Assembly: GCF_014230305.1 (NCBI RefSeq)
Contig: NZ_JACLAU010000010.1
Span: 41,324-105,323 of the forward strand
Length of the DNA: 64,000 nucleotides
DNA from: Novosphingobium aerophilum
GTDB lineage: Bacteria; Pseudomonadota; Alphaproteobacteria; Sphingomonadales; Sphingomonadaceae
Reading direction: 5' to 3'
The notes under the pieces are model-generated. The model saw only the letters and a list, made by a program, of their open reading frames with translations. It did no database searches and was not told where the DNA came from. How positions within the stretch are numbered: the first letter of the stretch is position 1; each line of letters starts with the position of its first letter. The translations under genes and the position numbers were made by a program. Below are positions 44,373 to 54,158 of the stretch, one piece after another.

Positions 44373-46070
44373 TCACTTCGCCCTGGTCGCAGCCCGGCTG
44401 GCGTCCCGCACGGCGCGGAACTCGTCGTTGGGCAGCCAGTTGGGCCACATCGTCCCATCGGCCAGTTCGCGCCCGAGCCGGTACGCGAAGTCCACCTCCT
44501 GGGCGATCCCGCTCATGTCCCAGGCGGGCGAATAGTGATCGTTCGGCTGGTGATAGCGGTTGCGGGTGTAATCCTCCGCGGCGGCCTGTCCGGCGGCCTT
44601 GCCGCCCACTTCCAGATCCTCCCCGCGGCCGAAGCTGTAGACCGGCACCCCGCGCTTCGCGAGGCTGAAGTGGTCCGACCGGTAGTAGCCGCCGCGTTCG
44701 GGGTTGGATTCGGGCGATTCCTTCAGGCCCAGCGCGGCCAGATGCTTGCGGAACAGGGCGTTGAGGTCGGACTTGTCCCCGCCCGACATGGTCATGTCGC
44801 GCGAGCGGCCCCCCGGGGCCAGCCCGTCGAGGTTGACCCCGCCAACCGTCCGGGCCAGCGGGAAGACCGGATTGGCGGCGTAGTATTCCGAACCGAGCAG
44901 GCCCGATTCCTCCAGTGTCAGCGCGATGAAGGCCTGGCTGCGACGCGCCGGGCCGGCCTGGGCCTGGGCCCGGGCCAGCGCGATGATCCCGGCCACCCCG
45001 GTGGCATTGTCCACCGCGCCATTACAGATGTTGTCGCCGGTGGCATCGGGCTTGCAGCGGCCCAGGTGATCCCAGTGGGCGGAATAGAGCACGACCTCGT
45101 TCGGCGCGGTCCGGCCCGGCAGCAGGCCGATCACATTGTGCGAGACCGAGGTCCTGACATCGTTGGCGAAGCTGTAGCTGGCCTTGAGCCCCAGCGGCAC
45201 GGCCTTGAAGCCGGGCTTCGCCGCGGCGGCGCTGAGCGCGGCGAAGTCCTGCCCGGCGGCGGCGAAGATCTTTTCGGCAGTGGCCTTCTGGATCCAGCCA
45301 TTGGCTTCGGTCTGGTCCATGCCCTTGTTCGGGGTCTGGATGAAATTGCGCGTGCTGGTGCTTTCGATCACGTTCCAGCCATAGGCCGCGGGATAGGTGT
45401 CGTGCACGATCAGCACCCCGCGCGCACCCTGGCGGGCCGCTTCCTCGTACTTGTAGGGCCAGCGGCCGTACCAGGTCATGCGGCGACCCTTGAACAGGCC
45501 GTGCTCGTCGCTGGCGGCAAAGTCCGGATCGTTGACCAGGACGACCGCGATCTTCCCCTTCATGTCGATCCCGGCGTAATCGTCCCAGCCCAGTTGCGGC
45601 GCGCGGATGCCATAGCCGACGAAGACCAGTTCGGCGTCGCTGATCGCGGTTTCGGGCACGGCGCGATAGCTGAAGGCGACGAAGTCCTTGACCGGCGCGA
45701 AGCTGAGCGTCTCCTTGCCGCCGGTCACGGTCAGGGGCGAAAAGCGACTGCCGGTGATCGACACCGTCGGCACGTCCTGCAGCCACTGGCCCTTGTTGCC
45801 CGGCTTCAGCCCGGCGGCCTTGAACTGGGCGATGATGTAATCCAGCACGCGCGGCTCGGCCGGGGTGGCGGGGCCACGGCCCTCCATGTTGTCCGCCGCC
45901 AGCGCCGAAATGACCGAGCGCATCAGCGGCACGTCGACCGCGGGAGCGGCGCGCACCGCGGTTCGGGTTCCGCTCCGGGTCGGGGTCTTGGCCGCAACGG
46001 GGGAAGACAGGGCGGCAAGCGCCAGGGCCGTCAGCGCGACGGAGCCCAGGGCGGAACGCGAGAGGGGCAT
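44373..46070 (-). CDS. M28-family zinc metallopeptidase, secreted
   Basis: A 565-aa exported aminopeptidase-like protein. Signal peptide at residues 1-27 ([19 protein letters not shown]). A PA (protease-associated) domain is inserted around 150-290, and the co-catalytic zinc site follows: SAHWDHLGRC (His-Asp), CNGAVDNATGVAG (bridging Asp), LTLEESGLLGSEY (Glu-Glu), and a distal histidine in YYRSDHFSLAKRG. Members remove N-terminal residues from peptides in the periplasm or medium. An AAGGACC ribosome site precedes the ATG. It is the first gene of a pair with aguA. Confidence 0.93.
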   Translation of the reverse strand: MPLSRSALGSVALTALALAALSSPVAAKTPTRSGTRTAVRAAPAVDVPLMRSVISALAADNMEGRGPATPAEPRVLDYIIAQFKAAGLKPGNKGQWLQDVPTVSITGSRFSPLTVTGGKETLSFAPVKDFVAFSYRAVPETAISDAELVFVGYGIRAPQLGWDDYAGIDMKGKIAVVLVNDPDFAASDEHGLFKGRRMTWYGRWPYKYEEAARQGARGVLIVHDTYPAAYGWNVIESTSTRNFIQTPNKGMDQTEANGWIQKATAEKIFAAAGQDFAALSAAAAKPGFKAVPLGLKASYSFANDVRTSVSHNVIGLLPGRTAPNEVVLYSAHWDHLGRCKPDATGDNICNGAVDNATGVAGIIALARAQAQAGPARRSQAFIALTLEESGLLGSEYYAANPVFPLARTVGGVNLDGLAPGGRSRDMTMSGGDKSDLNALFRKHLAALGLKESPESNPERGGYYRSDHFSLAKRGVPVYSFGRGEDLEVGGKAAGQAAAEDYTRNRYHQPNDHYSPAWDMSGIAQEVDFAYRLGRELADGTMWPNWLPNDEFRAVRDASRAATRAK

Positions 46071-46207
46071 CGGGGTCCTTTCAGATGAAACCAGCGGCGC
46101 CTTCTAGGCGTGGTCCGGGCGCGGCGACAAGCTCTTGTCGTGGCGCCATGCCTTGATCCGGAACGCCCGAACGGGCAGGGCAGGGGCATGCTGCGAGCCT
46201 GCCGGAC

Positions 46208-48943
46208 ATGACCTCCCCGCCCGCCGCCGACTGGCGCGGTGCGCTGGCCCGCGCCGCCGCCCATGCCCCTTTCCTGGCCGGACTGATCGAGCGCCAGCCC
46301 GAACTGGTCGCGCGGCTCGCGGCAGGGGATGGCGAGGGCGCGCTGGCGCTGGCCCGGACCGCTGGCGAGGGCGCGCCCGATGTCGGCGTGGCGCTGCGGC
46401 GCGAACGGCGCGCGCTGGCCCTGGCCCTGGCGATCGGCGATCTGGCCGGGGCCTTTCCGCTCGCCCGGGTCACCGCCGAACTCTCCGCCTTTGCCGATCG
46501 CGCGCTCGATGCGGCGATTCGCGAGGCGCTGCTGCAGCGCATGCCCGACGCCGAGCCGACCGGGTTCATCGCCCTGGCCCTGGGCAAGCACGGGGCGGAG
46601 GAGCTCAACTATTCGTCCGACATCGATCCGATCCTGCTGTTCGATCCGGATCGCATGCCGCATCTCGCCCGCGAGGAGCCCGGCGAGGCGGCGGCGCGCT
46701 ATGCCCGGCGGGTGGTCCAGACCCTGGGGCGGATCGACGAGGAGGGCTATGTCTTTCGCGTCGACCTGCGGCTGCGACCCGCCTCCGAGGTCAGCCCGCC
46801 GGCGCTGTCGCTCGATGCGGCGCTGACCCATTACGAAAGCTCGGCCCTGGCCTGGGAGCGCGCCGCCTTCATCCGCGCCCGCGCCTGCGCCGGCGATGTG
46901 GCTGCGGGCCAGGCCTTCCTCGCCGCGATCCGGCCCTTCGTCTGGCGCAAGAGCCTGGACTTCGGCGCGATCGCCGAGATCGGCCGCCTGACCGCGCGGA
47001 TCCGCGAGGCCAAGGAGGGTCCGGCGCGGCCCGGCCCCGGGTTCAACCTGAAGACCGGGCGCGGCGGCATCCGCGAGGTGGAGTTCTTCGCCCAGACCCA
47101 CCAGTTGATCCACGGCGGCCGCAATCCGGGCCTGCGCCTGCGCGGGGTGCGCGCCACGCTCGACGCGCTGGCCGCGGCCGGGCTGATCCATCCCGAGAAC
47201 GCCCGCGTGCTGGGGGAATGCTATGACCGCCTGCGCACGCTGGAGCACCGGCTACAGATGGTGCTCGATCAGCAGACCCATGCCCTGCCCACCGATCCGG
47301 CGGCGATCGACAATGTCGCGCGGCTCGACGGCCTGCCCGACGGTGCGGCGCTGATCGCCGAGCTGGAGGTGATCACCGAGGCGGTCGGCAGCCGCTACGA
47401 CACGCTCATCGCGGCGCATGGCCACCCCTCCGGGGCGAGCATGGTCGTGCCGGTGCAGGATGAGGGCGCCGCGCGCAGCCTGGTCGAACAGCTCGCCGCG
47501 CTCGGCTACGAGGACGCCGCCGGCCTTGCCGAACGGGTCGAAGGCTGGAAGGGCGGCCGGGTCCGCGCGCTCCGCTCCGAAGCGGCGCGGGCCGCCTTCG
47601 ATGCGATCCAGCCCGCGCTGCTCGCCGCGCTGGCCCGCTCGCCCGAGCCGGTGCGCGCGTTCAACCGCTGGGAGCAGTTGCTGACGCGGCTGCCGTCCGC
47701 GCTCAACCTGTTCCACCTGCTCGAGGCGCGGCCCGGGCTGCTCGAACTGCTCGCCAAGGTGCTCAGCCTGGCCCCGCCGCTGGCCGATGCCCTCGCCGCC
47801 CGGCCCGACCTGCTCGATCCGCTGATCGACGCCTCGGCCTTTGCCCTGCCCGGCGGGGTCGAGGACCTCGTCGCCGAATTCTCGGCGGGCGAAGCCGACG
47901 ACGATTACGAACGCCTGCTCGACCGGGTCCGCCGCCGGGTCGGCGAACGGCGCTTCACCCTGGGGGTCCAGCTGATCGAGGGCGCGACCGACCCGCTCGC
48001 GCTGGCCGCCGCCAATGCCCGCGTGGCCGAGGCCGCGCTGCAGGTGCTGGCCGCTGCGGCGACCGCCGAGTTCGAGGCGGCGCATGGCCGGGTCCCGGGC
48101 GGCGAGCTGGTCGTGCTCGGGCTTGGCCGGTTCGGCGGCGGAGCCCTGACCCATGCCTCGGACCTCGACCTGATCTACCTGTTCACCGGCGATTTCGCGG
48201 CCGAATCCGACGGGCGCCGGCCCCTTGGCGCCTCGCTCTACTTCAACCGGCTGGCCTCGCGGATCAGCGCCGCCCTGTCGGTGCCGACCGCCGAGGGCGC
48301 CCTGTACGAGGTGGACACCCGGCTGCGCCCCTCGGGCACCCAGGGACCGCTCGCCGCCAGCCTCGATTCGTTCGCGCGCTACCAGCACGAACAGGCCTGG
48401 ACCTGGGAGCACATGGCGTTGTGCCGGGCGCGGCCGGTCTATGGCTCGGTCACTGCCCGCGCGGCCCTGGCGGCGATCGTCGGCGAGGTCCTGCTGATGC
48501 CGCGCGACCGCGACCGGCTCCGCACCGACGTGCTCGACATGCGCGCGCGCATGGCCGAACACAAACCGCCCAAGGGCCCGCTCGATGTGAAGTTGCTGCG
48601 CGGCGGGCTGGTCGATCTGGAATTCATCGTCCACTTCCTTCAGCTCGCCACCGGGCAGGGACTGTCGCCGGCCCTGCCCCAGGCCCTGAAGGGGCTGGCG
48701 GGGGTCGGGCTCGTGCCGGATCGGCTGGCCCTGGCGCACGATCGGCTGACCCGCCTGCTGGTCGCCACCCGCCTGCTCGCGCCCAAGGCCGATGAGCATC
48801 GCGCCGGACCGCGCGCGGCGCTTGCGGCCGCGACCGGATATGCCAATTGGGACAGCGTGACCGCGGGGCTGGCGGAGGCGAGGACCATTGTCGCCGCCGC
48901 CTGGCGGCAGGTGTTCGACGAGCAACTGGAGATCGATCGATGA
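46208..48943 (+). CDS. glnE: Glutamine synthetase adenylyltransferase / deadenylase
   Basis: A 911-aa bifunctional regulator that adenylylates glutamine synthetase under nitrogen excess and removes AMP under limitation. Two nucleotidyltransferase-like halves are visible: the N-terminal deadenylase with the motif YSSDIDPILLFD and the C-terminal adenylylase with THASDLDLIYLF, each followed by the expected RLRP strand (DLRLRPAS; DTRLRPSG). Conserved GRGGIREVEFFAQ and LLRGGLVDLEFIVHFLQL segments follow each. Length is normal. Its stop overlaps the bcp start by ATGA. Confidence 0.97.
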   Translation: MTSPPAADWRGALARAAAHAPFLAGLIERQPELVARLAAGDGEGALALARTAGEGAPDVGVALRRERRALALALAIGDLAGAFPLARVTAELSAFADRALDAAIREALLQRMPDAEPTGFIALALGKHGAEELNYSSDIDPILLFDPDRMPHLAREEPGEAAARYARRVVQTLGRIDEEGYVFRVDLRLRPASEVSPPALSLDAALTHYESSALAWERAAFIRARACAGDVAAGQAFLAAIRPFVWRKSLDFGAIAEIGRLTARIREAKEGPARPGPGFNLKTGRGGIREVEFFAQTHQLIHGGRNPGLRLRGVRATLDALAAAGLIHPENARVLGECYDRLRTLEHRLQMVLDQQTHALPTDPAAIDNVARLDGLPDGAALIAELEVITEAVGSRYDTLIAAHGHPSGASMVVPVQDEGAARSLVEQLAALGYEDAAGLAERVEGWKGGRVRALRSEAARAAFDAIQPALLAALARSPEPVRAFNRWEQLLTRLPSALNLFHLLEARPGLLELLAKVLSLAPPLADALAARPDLLDPLIDASAFALPGGVEDLVAEFSAGEADDDYERLLDRVRRRVGERRFTLGVQLIEGATDPLALAAANARVAEAALQVLAAAATAEFEAAHGRVPGGELVVLGLGRFGGGALTHASDLDLIYLFTGDFAAESDGRRPLGASLYFNRLASRISAALSVPTAEGALYEVDTRLRPSGTQGPLAASLDSFARYQHEQAWTWEHMALCRARPVYGSVTARAALAAIVGEVLLMPRDRDRLRTDVLDMRARMAEHKPPKGPLDVKLLRGGLVDLEFIVHFLQLATGQGLSPALPQALKGLAGVGLVPDRLALAHDRLTRLLVATRLLAPKADEHRAGPRAALAAATGYANWDSVTAGLAEARTIVAAAWRQVFDEQLEIDR

Positions 48944-49410
48944 GCAAACCGGGTGCGGGAGACAAGCTCCCCGACATCGCCCTGACCACGCCCGATGGCG
49001 GCACGGTCAAGCCCTCTGACTTCGCCGGGCGCAAGCTCGTGCTGTTCTTCTACCCGAAGGACGACACCCCCGGCTGCACCACCGAGAACCTCGACTTCTC
49101 GGCCCTCGCCGCCGACTTCGCGGCGGCCGGCACGGCCCTGCTCGGGATTTCGAAGGACCCGCCGGCCAAGCACCAGAAGTTCGCCGCCAAGCACGGCCTG
49201 ACCGCCCCGCTGGCGAGCGACGCCGAGGCGGGCGGCCTGTCCGATGCGCTGGGGATCTGGACCGAGAAGGTCAATTACGGCCGCACCTACATGGGCATGG
49301 TCCGCACCACCTACCTGGTCGCCGCCGACGGCACGATCGCCCGGGTGTGGGACAAGGTGAAGGTCAAGGGCCACGCCGCCGAGGTGCTGGAGGCCGCGAA
49401 GGCGCTTTGA
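48940..49410 (+). CDS. bcp: Bcp/PrxQ-type peroxiredoxin with a single cysteine
   Basis: A 156-aa thiol peroxidase that reduces hydrogen peroxide and organic peroxides. The peroxidatic cysteine is C46 in FFYPKDDTPGCTTEN. The resolving cysteine that most BCPs carry five residues later is replaced by leucine (L51), and no other cysteine exists in the protein, so it must use an external thiol: a 1-Cys form. The C-terminal GMVRTTYLVAADGTIARVW is typical. It is translated by ATGA overlap after glnE and overlaps the next gene by TTGA. Confidence 0.94.
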   Translation: MSKPGAGDKLPDIALTTPDGGTVKPSDFAGRKLVLFFYPKDDTPGCTTENLDFSALAADFAAAGTALLGISKDPPAKHQKFAAKHGLTAPLASDAEAGGLSDALGIWTEKVNYGRTYMGMVRTTYLVAADGTIARVWDKVKVKGHAAEVLEAAKAL

Positions 49411-50231
49411 CCCCGCCTGCGCCGCCTCTCTCCGTCGCGGCCGCGATTCGCGCCGCGCTGCTCACCGCCGACCCCTTCGCCAAGGCGCGCGCCACCCGCG
49501 CCGTGGCGCGGGACTGGCGGCTGGGGCGGCTGGACTTCGCCTTCGACTGCGCGATGCCGGACCGCCCGGCGCGGCCAGCCCGGCCAGAGCTGCTGCCGCC
49601 CAACCGCATGCCCAAGCGCGGGCGGGGCCAGTCGGATCGCGGGCGGATCGCGCTGTGGCACGCCCTGGCGCATATCGAATTTGTCGCGATCGATCTGGCG
49701 CTCGACATGGCCGGTCGCTTCGGTGCGACGATGGGGCGGGCCTTCGTCGGGGATTTCCTGGCGGTGGCCGCGGACGAGGCGATGCATTTCGTGCTGATCG
49801 CGCGCCAGCTCCGGACGCTCGGCGGCGCTTATGGCGATCTGCCCGCGCACGATGGCCTGTGGGAATCGGCCGAGGCCACGCGGCACGATGTCGCCGCCCG
49901 CCTCGCCGTGGTGCCGATGGTGCTGGAGGCGCGGGGCCTCGACGTGACCCCGGCCACCCTCGAGCGGGTTCGGGCGAGCGGCGATGCGGTCGGCGCGCGC
50001 ATCCTGACTCGCATCCTTGACGACGAGATTCGCCACGTTCGATTCGGCGTAAAGCACTTTGTCGCATGCGCCGAAACGCGCGGCGAAAGCCCGGCGGAAC
50101 TCTGGAAAAGCTTGGTTTCGAGCCACTTTCGCGGAGCCGTTAAGCCACCGTTCAACGACTCGGCGCGGGAGTCAGCCGGTTTATCGCGGGATTTCTACGG
50201 AGCTGTTGCCTCGCTGCAACGGGCCGGTTAG
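49407..50231 (+). CDS. DUF455 ferritin-like family protein
   Basis: A 274-aa helical protein. The TTG at 49407 overlaps the bcp stop, and no better start is visible. Carboxylate-bridged di-iron ligands are suggested by HALAHIEFVAIDLALD, VAADEAMHFVLIARQL and LDDEIRHVRFG, the E...ExxH...ExxH ferritin-like pattern, close to MiaE-type tRNA hydroxylases. The conserved PPNRMPKRG segment is diagnostic of DUF455. Activity is not known. Proximity to a peroxiredoxin would fit an iron- or oxidation-related task, but that is inference. Confidence 0.88.
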   Translation: MTPPAPPLSVAAAIRAALLTADPFAKARATRAVARDWRLGRLDFAFDCAMPDRPARPARPELLPPNRMPKRGRGQSDRGRIALWHALAHIEFVAIDLALDMAGRFGATMGRAFVGDFLAVAADEAMHFVLIARQLRTLGGAYGDLPAHDGLWESAEATRHDVAARLAVVPMVLEARGLDVTPATLERVRASGDAVGARILTRILDDEIRHVRFGVKHFVACAETRGESPAELWKSLVSSHFRGAVKPPFNDSARESAGLSRDFYGAVASLQRAG

Positions 50232-50380
50232 CCCCCGAAACAGAGAAGGCGGGGGGTTCCGACCATCTCAGGACATCGCGGTCCGCAGCTGTCGACCAGG
50301 GCAGATGCGGGCTGAATGACAGGGTCAGCACGGACCGCCCGTTTCCGCGGGTGAGAGCCGGATAGACAAGGTACGACTGA

Positions 50381-51130
50381 GTGGTTGCTCTTGCGTTTGT
50401 TCCGAAGCTGCGCCTGCTGGCCGGTCTTGCTACCGCCGCAGCCTCGCTGCTCGGTGCCAATCCCGCCTTCGCCAACGCCAGCGCGAACGCTGATATCCTG
50501 GCCCCGCTGCGCGCTGCCCAGGCCGCCCGCCACCAGAGCGGTGACGAGGAATTCCGCACCCTGTTCTCCAGCTGGCAGTCGCTCGACCAGGGCGCGGCCC
50601 GCACCCAACTGGTTGCTCCGGCGCTGAACGGCGGCAGCCGGATCGGTGGCGTGATCCCCGGTTTCTCGAACGAGACCGTGTCGATCCCCTCGCTCGTCCC
50701 CGTCGAAGGGGTCAAGCTGACCAGCGATTTCGGCATGCGCTGGCACCCGGTGCTCGGCGGCCGCCGCGCGCACAAGGGCGTCGATCTCGCCGCACCGGCC
50801 GGCACCCCGATCCGCGCGTCGGCCGATGGCGTGGTTGAGCGGGCCGATTGGTTCGCCGGCTATGGCCTCTATGTCGCGCTGGAGCATGGCGGTCAGATCG
50901 AAACCCGCTACGGCCACATGTCGCGGCTCAACGTGGCCGCCGGCCAGCGCGTCCGCAAGGGCGACGTGATCGGCTACGTCGGCTCGACCGGCCGTTCGAC
51001 CGGCCCCCACCTGCACTATGAAGTCCGCATCGCGGGCGAGGCCGTGAACCCGGTCCCCTATCTGCAGTCGGGCGCCGTGGCCCCGGCTGGCGCCGCCGCC
51101 CTTGCCATGGGTGACGGCGAAGAGGACTGA
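50381..51130 (+). CDS. M23-family (LytM-like) endopeptidase
   Basis: A 249-aa exported peptidoglycan hydrolase. The GTG start at 50381 follows AAGG and gives an N-terminal signal peptide (AGLATAAASLLGANPAFAN). The LytM fold shows SDFGMRWHPVLGGRRAHKGVDLAAP (zinc ligands His and Asp) and TGPHLHYEVR (HxH), with YGHMSRL between; all zinc ligands are present, so it should be catalytic rather than an EnvC-like activator. It ends at a strong bidirectional terminator shared with galU. Confidence 0.94.
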   Translation: MVALAFVPKLRLLAGLATAAASLLGANPAFANASANADILAPLRAAQAARHQSGDEEFRTLFSSWQSLDQGAARTQLVAPALNGGSRIGGVIPGFSNETVSIPSLVPVEGVKLTSDFGMRWHPVLGGRRAHKGVDLAAPAGTPIRASADGVVERADWFAGYGLYVALEHGGQIETRYGHMSRLNVAAGQRVRKGDVIGYVGSTGRSTGPHLHYEVRIAGEAVNPVPYLQSGAVAPAGAAALAMGDGEED

Positions 51131-51184
51131 GGTCCTCCCCCGGCACTACGGCCCACGCCCCTTGATGGCGGCGATCGAATAACC

Positions 51185-51214
51185 AAAAAGGGCGGCCCTT
51201 CGGTCGCCCTTTTT
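51185..51214. terminator. Bidirectional terminator between M23 gene and galU
   Basis: AAAAAGGGCG (51185-51194) pairs with CGCCCTTTTT (51205-51214) around a CTTCGG-type loop. T-runs on both strands fit termination of both convergent genes. Confidence 0.85.
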
Positions 51215-51269
51215 CGTTCGGATCAGGACCTTCGACAGCCGACAGACCGGCCGCAGCCGGGCAGGCGCG

Positions 51270-52139
51270 TCAGCCCAGCAGGCGGCGTGCCATCGCCCGG
51301 ACCTCGTCCGCCATGTCCTCGCGTTCCAGCGCCAGCGCCAGGGTCGCCTCGACGAAGCCGGTCTTGCTGCCGCAGTCGAACCGGCGTCCGGCAAAGGTGA
51401 CCGCGTGGAACGGCTGGGTGCCGATCATCCGGGCCATGGCGTCGGTCAGCTGGATCTCGCCGCCGGCGCCCTTGCCCTGGCTTTCCAGGGTGCGCATCAC
51501 CTCGGGCTGCAGGATGTAGCGGCCCGAGATGATCAGGTTGGAGGGCGCTTCCTCGCGCTTCGGCTTTTCCACCAGTCCCTTGACCTCGGTCAGGCTGGCC
51601 GAGACCTGGGCCCCGGGGGCGATCACGCCATAGCTCGACACCTCGTCCTCGGGCACTTCCAGCACCGAGATCAGGTTGCCGCCCACTTCGGCATAGGCTT
51701 CGACCATCTGCTTCATGCAGCCCGGGCTGCCGATCATCAGTTCGTCGGGGAGGAAGATCGCGAAGGGTTCATCCCCCACGATCGCGCGGGCACACCAGAT
51801 CGCATGGCCCAGGCCCATCGGCACCTGCTGGCGGACGGTCACCAGGTTGCCCGGCTGGATCCGGGTCGGTTCGAGAATCGACAGGTCCTTGCCGCGCCCG
51901 CCCATCGTCGCCTCCAGCTCGAAAGCGGTGTCGAAGTGCTCGACGATCGCGGTCTTGCCGCGTCCGGTCACGAAGATGAGCTGTTCGATCCCCGCCTCGC
52001 GCGCCTCGTCGACGGCATACTGGATCAGCGGCCGGTCGATGATCGGCAGCATTTCCTTGGGGATCGCCTTGGTGGCGGGAAGGAAGCGGGTGCCCAGGCC
52101 AGCGACGGGAAAAACAGCCTTGCGAACGGGTTTCGGCAC
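51270..52139 (-). CDS. galU: UTP-glucose-1-phosphate uridylyltransferase
   Basis: A 289-aa nucleotidyltransferase making UDP-glucose for exopolysaccharide, LPS and trehalose-type sugars. The signature AVFPVAGLGTRFLPATKAIP lies at the N-terminus, followed by KEMLPIIDRPLIQY, with the UTP-site lysine in VEKPKREEAPSN and GGEIQLTDAM near the C-terminus. The start is a GTG at 52139 with GAAGAGG upstream. It is divergent from murA across 252 bp in which no firm promoter is seen. Confidence 0.97.
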   Translation of the reverse strand: MPKPVRKAVFPVAGLGTRFLPATKAIPKEMLPIIDRPLIQYAVDEAREAGIEQLIFVTGRGKTAIVEHFDTAFELEATMGGRGKDLSILEPTRIQPGNLVTVRQQVPMGLGHAIWCARAIVGDEPFAIFLPDELMIGSPGCMKQMVEAYAEVGGNLISVLEVPEDEVSSYGVIAPGAQVSASLTEVKGLVEKPKREEAPSNLIISGRYILQPEVMRTLESQGKGAGGEIQLTDAMARMIGTQPFHAVTFAGRRFDCGSKTGFVEATLALALEREDMADEVRAMARRLLG

Positions 52140-52391
52140 GGTGTTGGCAACCTCTTCAACATGTTATGGCCGGCAACCGCCGATCCGGGGCCGGGGACGA
52201 TAAAGCAGAACGCGTCTGCTTGGGCAACTCGCCGCACGGTCACCCGGGACCAATGGTGCCGCACCGGGGGTGGGCCCCGGTGCCTCGGCAGGGCCATGAT
52301 CGCGCAAAGCCCTTGCGGAACCGTGAATGACCGTGCCCCAAGGGGCTCCGCAGCCATTGCACGGCGTCGGGACGGGCCCTAAACGGGGCCG

Positions 52392-53675
52392 ATGGACAAG
52401 ATCATCATCGAGGGCGGCAAGCGCCTTTCCGGCACCATTCCGATTTCCGGCGCGAAGAATTCGGCCCTGACCCTGCTGCCTTGCGCGCTGCTCACCGATG
52501 AGCCCTTGACCCTGCGCAACCTGCCGCGGCTGGCCGATATCGACGGGTTCCAGCACCTGCTCAACCAGTTCGGCATCTCGACCACGATCGCCGGTTCGCG
52601 GCCCGAGGACTTCGGCCGGGTGATGACCCTGGCCGCGACCCGGATCACCTCCACCGTCGCGCCCTACGAACTGGTGCGCAAGATGCGCGCCTCGATCCTG
52701 GTGCTCGGCCCGATGCTGGGGCGCATGGGTGAGGCCACGGTCTCGCTGCCGGGCGGCTGCGCGATCGGCAACCGTCCGATCGATCTCCACCTCAAGGCGC
52801 TCGAGGCCTTCGGCGCGCAGATCGAGCTCGCCGCCGGCTATGTCCGGGCGATCGCCCCCGACGGCGGCCTGCCGGGCGGGCGCTATTCCTTCCCGGTGGT
52901 CTCGGTTGGTGCGACCGAGAACGCGCTGATGGCCGCGGTCCTCGCCAAGGGCCGGTCGACCCTGCACAACGCCGCGCGCGAGCCCGAGATCGTCGACCTG
53001 TGCCGCCTGCTCGTCGCCATGGGCGCGCAGATCGAAGGGATCGGGACGTCGGACCTGACCATCCACGGCGTGCCCCGGCTGCACGGCGCGACCTATCGCG
53101 TGATGTCCGACCGGATCGAGGCGGGGTCCTATGCCTGTGCCGCGGCGATCACCGGGGGCGAGGTCACGCTTCAGCACGCTGTGGTCGAGGAGATGGAGGC
53201 CACCGTCCAGGCCCTGCGCGACGCCGGGGTGACGGTCGAGCCCCGCGCCGAGGGCCTTTATGTCGCGGCCGACGGCCCGCTGCGCCCGGTGACTCTGTCC
53301 ACCGCGCCCTATCCGGGCTTCGCCACCGACATGCAGGCCCAGCTCATGGCGCTGCTGTGCCGGGCCGAGGGCGCCTCGGTGCTGACCGAGACGATCTTCG
53401 AGAACCGCTACATGCACGTGCCCGAGCTCAACCGGATGGGCGCGCATATCGAGACCAAGGGGCGCACCGCGGTGGTCCACGGCGTACCGCGGCTGACCGG
53501 CGCCGAGGTCATGGCGACCGACCTGCGCGCCTCGATGAGCCTGGTCATCGCCGGGCTCGCGGCCGAGGGCGAAACCCAGGTGCATCGGCTTTACCATCTG
53601 GACCGCGGCTATGAGCGGCTGGAAGAGAAGCTGTCGCTGATCGGCGCCCAGGTCGAGCGGGTCGGCGGCGACTGA
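52392..53675 (+). CDS. murA: UDP-N-acetylglucosamine 1-carboxyvinyltransferase
   Basis: First committed enzyme of peptidoglycan synthesis, transferring enolpyruvate from PEP to UDP-GlcNAc. The product is 427 aa. It starts with the typical [20 protein letters not shown], then [10 protein letters not shown]. The PEP-binding cysteine is C123 in [15 protein letters not shown] (the fosfomycin-reactive site, not the Asp variant). [14 protein letters not shown] and the final [10 protein letters not shown] region are intact. Confidence 0.98.
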   Translation: MDKIIIEGGKRLSGTIPISGAKNSALTLLPCALLTDEPLTLRNLPRLADIDGFQHLLNQFGISTTIAGSRPEDFGRVMTLAATRITSTVAPYELVRKMRASILVLGPMLGRMGEATVSLPGGCAIGNRPIDLHLKALEAFGAQIELAAGYVRAIAPDGGLPGGRYSFPVVSVGATENALMAAVLAKGRSTLHNAAREPEIVDLCRLLVAMGAQIEGIGTSDLTIHGVPRLHGATYRVMSDRIEAGSYACAAAITGGEVTLQHAVVEEMEATVQALRDAGVTVEPRAEGLYVAADGPLRPVTLSTAPYPGFATDMQAQLMALLCRAEGASVLTETIFENRYMHVPELNRMGAHIETKGRTAVVHGVPRLTGAEVMATDLRASMSLVIAGLAAEGETQVHRLYHLDRGYERLEEKLSLIGAQVERVGGD

Positions 53676-53847
53676 TCGTCAGCCTGTCCGCTTGACGTGG
53701 ATGCGCCGCGATGGGGCGGAGCGGGCCGGTTTTGGCCCCGCGCAGCGCCATCGTCGGTCACCGGGCGCGGTGTGGCTCTCTCCTCGCGCTGAACCAGAAC
53801 CGGTTCCGTCGCGGCGGACCCTCCTCAACGGGACAGGCTCTGATCCG

Positions 53848-53874
53848 GGAACCGGAAAGGCCGGCTCGTGCGTT
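53848..53874 (+). promoter_or_regulatory. EcfG-type general-stress promoter
   Basis: GGAACC (53848-53853) and CGTT (53871-53874) with a 17-bp spacer match the alphaproteobacterial EcfG (general stress sigma factor) consensus. It ends 38 bp before the small protein gene at 53913, whose product has a stress-protein-like tail. Confidence 0.6.
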
Positions 53875-53912
53875 AGGGAGGCAAATGCCCCTTTCGCAGG
53901 AGTCTGCTTCCG

Positions 53913-54158
53913 ATGGCCCTCTTCAAACTCGCCTTCGCCGGTGCCGTGGCTTACGGCCTCTACCGCTATGCCCAGCGCCAGCAGCCGGGTCAGACCGATC
54001 ATGCCGCCTTCGCCGCGGGCGAGACCAATGGCGCGAACTTCGCCAAGGTGCGCAACGCCGGGCCGGAGGCGATGCGCTCCGATCCGACGGAGTGGGACAA
54101 GGCCGATCAGGCCAGCGACGAATCCTTCCCCGCCAGCGACCCACCGGGAGCCTACTGA
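53913..54158 (+). CDS. Small protein with ESFPASDPP tail, likely stress-induced
   Basis: An 81-aa protein. A short hydrophobic N-terminus (LFKLAFAGAVAYGLYRYAQR) could insert in the membrane; the rest is acidic and polar and ends with DKADQASDESFPASDPPGAY. The D-E-A/S-x-ESFPASDPP motif recurs in many short bacterial proteins tied to stress responses. AGGAG lies 10 bases before the ATG. An EcfG-like promoter stands just upstream, which supports general-stress control. Its last 7 bp overlap the convergent RHH gene. Confidence 0.75.
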   Translation: MALFKLAFAGAVAYGLYRYAQRQQPGQTDHAAFAAGETNGANFAKVRNAGPEAMRSDPTEWDKADQASDESFPASDPPGAY

